A stretch of DNA of 64,000 nt. Source: Micrococcales bacterium 31B (GTDB lineage: Bacteria; Actinomycetota; Actinomycetes; Actinomycetales; Dermabacteraceae). The notes below the pieces were generated by a model, which saw nothing but the letters and a program-made list of their open reading frames with translations, had not been told where the DNA came from and searched no databases. Within the stretch, counting starts at the first letter, position 1, and the number at the start of each line of letters is the position of its first letter. The stretch spans positions 34,814-98,813 of the forward strand of contig JAFFTF010000007.1 of assembly GCA_022803075.1 (NCBI GenBank), written 5' to 3'. Of the stretch, positions 60,752 through 64,000 are shown piece after piece. A program made the position numbers and the translations under genes.

Positions 60752-62350
60752 ATGCCCGATGCCTACGTGATCGGGGCCGGCCCCAACGGCCTGGCCGCTG
60801 CCGTCACCCTCGCGCGCGCGGGCCTCCGCGTGCACGTGTGCGAGGCCGCCCCGCAGATCGGCGGCGGCCTGCGCTCTAGAGAACTCACCCTGCCCGGCTT
60901 TGTGCACGACGAGTTCTCGGCCGTACACCCCCTCGCGTTGACCTCGCCGTTCTTCACGGCTTGGGGCATCACCGCGCGCGTCGAGTTCAGCGTGCCCGAC
61001 GTGGCCTTCGCGCACCCCCTTGGCGCCACGAGCGTGCGCGCCCACCGCGACCTCGCGGCAACCCTCGACGAACTCACCGAACGACATTCGCCCGCCGCCG
61101 CCCGCACTTACCGCCGCCTCGTCGCCCCCCTCGCGCGCGACCTGCCCGCGCTCCTGCCCCTCATCCTGGACGCCCCCGTGGCGGCGCGCCCGACCCCCGC
61201 CCGGCTGGCAGCGGGGCTGCGTTTCGGCGCCGCGGTGGCTGAGCTCTCAGCGCGGCTCGGCGCGGCCGAGTGGGGCGAGTTGGGGTTGGGCGGGAGCGGG
61301 CCACTGCAGCGGGGGAGCAGGGCCGGAGCCGCACCAGCCCTCGCGGCGCTCGCGGGCTGCGTAGCCCACGCCGTGTCACCCCTCGGCAACCCGGCCGCGG
61401 TCGCGGCGGGCCTCGTGCTCGCGGCAAGCGCCCACGGCGGGGGCTGGCCAATGCCGCTCGGCGGCGCGCAATCCATCGCGGACGCCCTCGCCGCCGACCT
61501 GCTCGCGCACGGCGGCACCCTTGAGGTGGGTCGACACATTGCGCACCTCGATGACCTCGACGGGCTCGGCGGGTCGGGCCCCGACCCGCTCGTGATCGCC
61601 GACGTGCCGCTACGCCAGGCGGCCGCGTGGGTAGATCAGGGCGCGCACCCGACCCGCCCGCACGGCACCCGCCCGACCGGCGCAACCCCCGGCGACACCC
61701 CGGCCGGGGCACGCGAGCGGGAGGCGTACCGGCGGACGGTGGCACGCGTGCGTCCGGGCAACGCGGCAGCCCGCGTGGATTACGCCGTGAACGCGCCGAT
61801 ACCGTGGCGCGACCCGAGCGTGGCCGCCGCCGCGACCGTACACCTCGGCGGAGCGGCAGGGCGGATCGGCAATTTTGAACGAAACCTAGCCCGCGGCCGG
61901 CTCACGCGCGATCCCTACGTGCTGCTCGCGCAGCCGAGCCTGTTCGACCCGAGCCGCGCGCCCGCGGGTCAGCACACGGTGTGGGCGTACACGCACGCTC
62001 CAAACGGCGCGACCCTCGACCCGACTGAAGCGGTCACGCGCACCATCGAACGGTACGCCCCTGGATTTCGCGACACGATACTCGCGAGCCGAGCCGCGAG
62101 CCCCGCAGACCTCGGCCACGCGAACCCCAACCTGGTGGGGGGTGACCTCGCGATGGGGGCGATCACCCTGCGACAACTGCTCGCGCGGCCCGCGCTCACA
62201 GCGAACCCCTGGGGCACCCCCCGGCGTGGGCTCTACGTGTGTTCGGCCGCCACGTCACCCGGTCCGGGCGTGCACGGCATGAACGGCTACCTCGCGGCGC
62301 GCGCGGCGCTGCGCGAGCGCGGCCTGGCTGACCCCTTCGCGCGGGTCTAG
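60752..62350 (+). CDS. FAD-dependent oxidoreductase (phytoene desaturase-like, COG1233)
   Basis: 532 residues from ATG 60752 (GAGGAG upstream). The N-terminal dinucleotide-binding fold is VIGAGPNGLAAAVTLARAGL, followed by VCEAAPQIGGGLRSREL. The C-terminal FAD motif is GLYVCSAATSPGPGVHGMNG. These are the hallmarks of the carotenoid-desaturase/PYROXD2 group. No carotenoid genes are near, so a desaturase role is not supported; the substrate is unknown. A short Pro/Thr/Gly-rich insert lies near residues 297-325. It overlaps the convergent membrane gene by 4 nt. Confidence 0.87.
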   Translation: MPDAYVIGAGPNGLAAAVTLARAGLRVHVCEAAPQIGGGLRSRELTLPGFVHDEFSAVHPLALTSPFFTAWGITARVEFSVPDVAFAHPLGATSVRAHRDLAATLDELTERHSPAAARTYRRLVAPLARDLPALLPLILDAPVAARPTPARLAAGLRFGAAVAELSARLGAAEWGELGLGGSGPLQRGSRAGAAPALAALAGCVAHAVSPLGNPAAVAAGLVLAASAHGGGWPMPLGGAQSIADALAADLLAHGGTLEVGRHIAHLDDLDGLGGSGPDPLVIADVPLRQAAAWVDQGAHPTRPHGTRPTGATPGDTPAGAREREAYRRTVARVRPGNAAARVDYAVNAPIPWRDPSVAAAATVHLGGAAGRIGNFERNLARGRLTRDPYVLLAQPSLFDPSRAPAGQHTVWAYTHAPNGATLDPTEAVTRTIERYAPGFRDTILASRAASPADLGHANPNLVGGDLAMGAITLRQLLARPALTANPWGTPRRGLYVCSAATSPGPGVHGMNGYLAARAALRERGLADPFARV

Positions 62351-62793
62351 GCGGCCGAAGTGGCCGCGCCGGGCACCTCATCGCGCAGCAGCAGGGCCGG
62401 GACCAGCGCCAATACCGAGAGGGTCGCGGCCAGTAGGGCCCCGTGCAGGGTGGCCAGCAGAATCTCGTGATAGATCACGGTGAGCACCGCGACGTCGATC
62501 AGCACCGCAACGGGGTAGACCAGGGCGTCGGGTGCGTGTCGACGCGTGCGGCTGTGCACGGCCCACCGAATCAGCACCCCCGAAGCCGAGGTCAGGATGA
62601 ACACCACCGGCAGGATCCACAGCATGTGCAGCGCGTGCCAGCCCGTCAGGTCGGGGTGTAAGGCCATGCCCGACCCGAGCCACGGTGCCACGAGGGTACC
62701 CACAATGAAGGGCATGCCCAGGCTTAAAATCACTCCGGCGACCGCGAAGCCGAGGGCGTTGCGGGCTCGGGGGGACGAAGGAATCACCGACAT
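62347..62793 (-). CDS. Membrane protein of unknown function, 148 residues
   Basis: ATG 62793. Four hydrophobic segments at about residues 13-33, 55-76, 92-107 and 112-135 (FAVAGVILSLGMPFIVGTLV; MLWILPVVFILTSASGVLIR). His-rich external or interfacial positions (HPDLTGWHALHM, IYHEILLATLHG) are noticeable but match no known metal site. The tail is short and the family is not recognised. It is convergent with the FAD oxidoreductase gene (4-nt overlap). Confidence 0.65.
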   Translation of the reverse strand: MSVIPSSPRARNALGFAVAGVILSLGMPFIVGTLVAPWLGSGMALHPDLTGWHALHMLWILPVVFILTSASGVLIRWAVHSRTRRHAPDALVYPVAVLIDVAVLTVIYHEILLATLHGALLAATLSVLALVPALLLRDEVPGAATSAA

Positions 62794-62853
62794 GAAGACA
62801 TTGTGAGGGCAGTCACGCCGATATGCAAAGGCCGCGGCCCTGGGTGCGCCAGT

Positions 62854-63699
62854 CTACGGCAGGCGCAGCATGCCCTCCTGAGCCACGCTCGCCACCAGCT
62901 CGCCCGAGCGGTTGAACAGCTTGCCGTGGCACAGCGCGCGGCTGCCCTGCGCCGTCGTTGTGTGCTGCTCGTACAAGAGCCACTCGTCGGCGCGAAAATC
63001 GCGATGGAACCAGATCGCGTGGTCGAGCGAGGCCATCTTCAACCCCGGAGCCCCGAAGAAGCCACCCTGCGCGCGCAGCGACACTTCGAGCAGGGTGTAG
63101 TCGCTCGCGAACGCGAGAATCGCGCGATTCAGGGGCCAGTCGGTGTCGGCGGGCAGGTCGCCCATCGTGCGCATCCATACGAGCTGCGACGACGACTTCT
63201 CGGCCGGCGGCCCGAGGTACAGGGGGCCCTCGACGTGCCGCACGTCGATTGGCCGCTGCGTCGCCATGTAGCGCGCGAGCGGGTGATCGATGCCCGCGAG
63301 CACCTCGGCGGTGGTGGGCAGCGACTCGGGGTCGGGCGCGCTCGGCATCACGTCTTGATGCGTGACGCCCGCTTGCTCCTCTTGAAACGACGAGATCATC
63401 GACAGGATCGGCTTGCCGTGCTGCATCGCGTGTACGCGGCGCTGGCTGAAACTCGACCCGTCACGGAGCAACTCGACGTCCATGCCGATGGGCAGGCTCG
63501 GGTCGCCGGGCCGCAGAAAGTAGCCGTGCATCGAATGAATGGGTCGCGAGCGCTCGACGCTCAGCGACGCCGCCATCACGGTCTGACCAATCACCTGCCC
63601 GCCGAACACGCGCGCCCCCGATTGTCGCCCGGCCCCCGTGAAGGCGGTGGTTTCATCGGTTCCGGTCAGCAGACTAATGAGCTGGTCGAGGGGCTTCAT
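62854..63699 (-). CDS. tesB: Acyl-CoA thioesterase II (TesB family)
   Basis: Hydrolyses acyl-CoA thioesters in the cytoplasm. It has 281 residues from ATG 63699 with GGAAGG upstream; the longer frame to 63813 was rejected. A double hot-dog fold is evident: ARVFGGQVIGQTVMAASLSV and SMHGYFLRPGDPSLPIGMDV in the first half. The second half has FASDYTLLEVSLRAQGGFFG and SLDHAIWFHRDFRADEWLLY, with the catalytic Asp of the TesB triad in LDHAIWFH. The TesB-type ending GELVASVAQEGMLRLP is present. Confidence 0.95.
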   Translation of the reverse strand: MKPLDQLISLLTGTDETTAFTGAGRQSGARVFGGQVIGQTVMAASLSVERSRPIHSMHGYFLRPGDPSLPIGMDVELLRDGSSFSQRRVHAMQHGKPILSMISSFQEEQAGVTHQDVMPSAPDPESLPTTAEVLAGIDHPLARYMATQRPIDVRHVEGPLYLGPPAEKSSSQLVWMRTMGDLPADTDWPLNRAILAFASDYTLLEVSLRAQGGFFGAPGLKMASLDHAIWFHRDFRADEWLLYEQHTTTAQGSRALCHGKLFNRSGELVASVAQEGMLRLP

Positions 63700-63842
63700 G
63701 GTGACCTTCCGTGGGGGCGGGGCGGACGCTCGCGCGCACCAGTGATCGTATCGCGTGACCGCTGGCCTCGGGGCTGGGTTTCCGCCGCGCGGTGTGATCA
63801 GCCGGACGCCCAATCTACGCCCTGAGCGGCCCGGACCTGCCT

Positions 63843-63848
63843 TAGGGT
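63843..63848 (+). promoter_or_regulatory. -10 box of near-leaderless promoter for the last gene
   Basis: TAGGGT lies 7 nt before ATG 63856, and no Shine-Dalgarno is present. It is one nucleotide longer than the 6-nt spacing seen at the other leaderless starts. Confidence 0.5.
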
Positions 63849-63855
63849 TGGTGCC

Positions 63856-64000
63856 ATGACGAACCCCACCCCGCCCGCTGCCCCGGCCCCCGACGACAAA
63901 GACTGGACCTGGGTGCTCGCCCGCGAATGCCCCGAGTGCGGACTCGCCGTGAGCGAGGTGGGGGCGAGCCAGCTCGTCGACGCGGTGCGCGCCGTGGTGA
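63856..64000 (+). CDS. DinB-like family protein, N-terminus (gene runs off right edge)
   Basis: 48 codons are present: MTNPTPPAAPAPDDKDWTWV, then LARECPECGLAVSEVGASQL and VDAVRAVV. The DKDWTWVL-x-CPECG start is characteristic of an actinobacterial DinB/maleylpyruvate-isomerase-like family (often labelled methyltransferase type 12), which has a four-helix bundle with a His metal site further on. The part present cannot confirm the metal site. Confidence 0.7.
   Translation, partial: MTNPTPPAAPAPDDKDWTWVLARECPECGLAVSEVGASQLVDAVRAVV

Overview
The window is high-GC DNA (roughly two-thirds G+C by eye) from an actinobacterium. The order suggested is Micrococcales and the family probably Microbacteriaceae. 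The evidence is marker genes restricted to or typical of Actinomycetota (WhiB7, DUF3117, DUF3107, mycoredoxin, an AdnAB-type helicase-nuclease pair, DUF2342), frequent GTG/TTG starts, and many apparent leaderless promoters (TANNNT exactly 6 nt before the start codon). No rRNA, tRNA, CRISPR array, transposase or phage gene was found. Both ends cut genes: citrate synthase on the left and a DinB-like protein on the right.

Layout. 1-4.2 kb: gltA end, a secreted lysozyme-like protein, and the divergent lysine/peptidoglycan genes dapD and dapE. 4.2-9.2 kb: a small monooxygenase, a LOG-family protein, a 51-residue membrane protein, DUF3117, an O-methyltransferase, then the ECF sigma factor/zinc anti-sigma pair and tatB. 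9.2-15.7 kb: the leftward operon aminopeptidase P - MgtE-like/CBS protein - Mrp ATPase, and rightward DUF2332 and PHP genes. 15.7-19 kb: a leftward module of small secreted peptide (frameshifted in a 7-G tract), FtsX-like permease and ABC ATPase. 19-29 kb: DEAD-box helicase, DUF3107, adnA and adnB. 29-38 kb: catabolic genes (beta-mannosidase, an APC transporter, xylA) interspersed with a degenerate phosphotransferase and nudC. 38-49 kb: ABC1/UbiB kinase, mycoredoxin, uvrD2, whiB7 with a long attenuator leader, a ThiF-like protein, a YgjP-type metallopeptidase, a NUDIX protein and DUF2342. 49-53 kb: Lon-like PDZ protease, HAD protein and ettA. 53-61 kb: two further ABC modules, one a paralogue of the 16-kb module and one of a different type led by a 146-residue secreted protein. 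61-64 kb: an FAD oxidoreductase, a membrane protein, a TesB-type thioesterase and the start of a DinB-like gene.

The housekeeping parts resemble two blocks I recall from mycobacteria (dapD/dapE...sigE-rseA...tatB...mrp, and rhlE-DUF3107-adnA-adnB-nudC-mrx1-uvrD2-ABC1 kinase-whiB7-DUF2342-PDZ protease), joined here and interrupted by sugar genes and ABC modules. That comparison is from memory and not from a search.

The least explained material is the set of ABC modules with small secreted proteins (15.7-18.9, 53.4-56.2 and 57.6-60.7 kb). Their architecture resembles bacteriocin or peptide export/self-protection loci, but no product family could be named. Other points of note are the whiB7 leader (A-tract promoter, 55-codon uORF, intrinsic terminator), a leaderless 10-codon uORF coupled to the ABC1 kinase gene, and an eleven-copy 15-bp repeat inside mrp.
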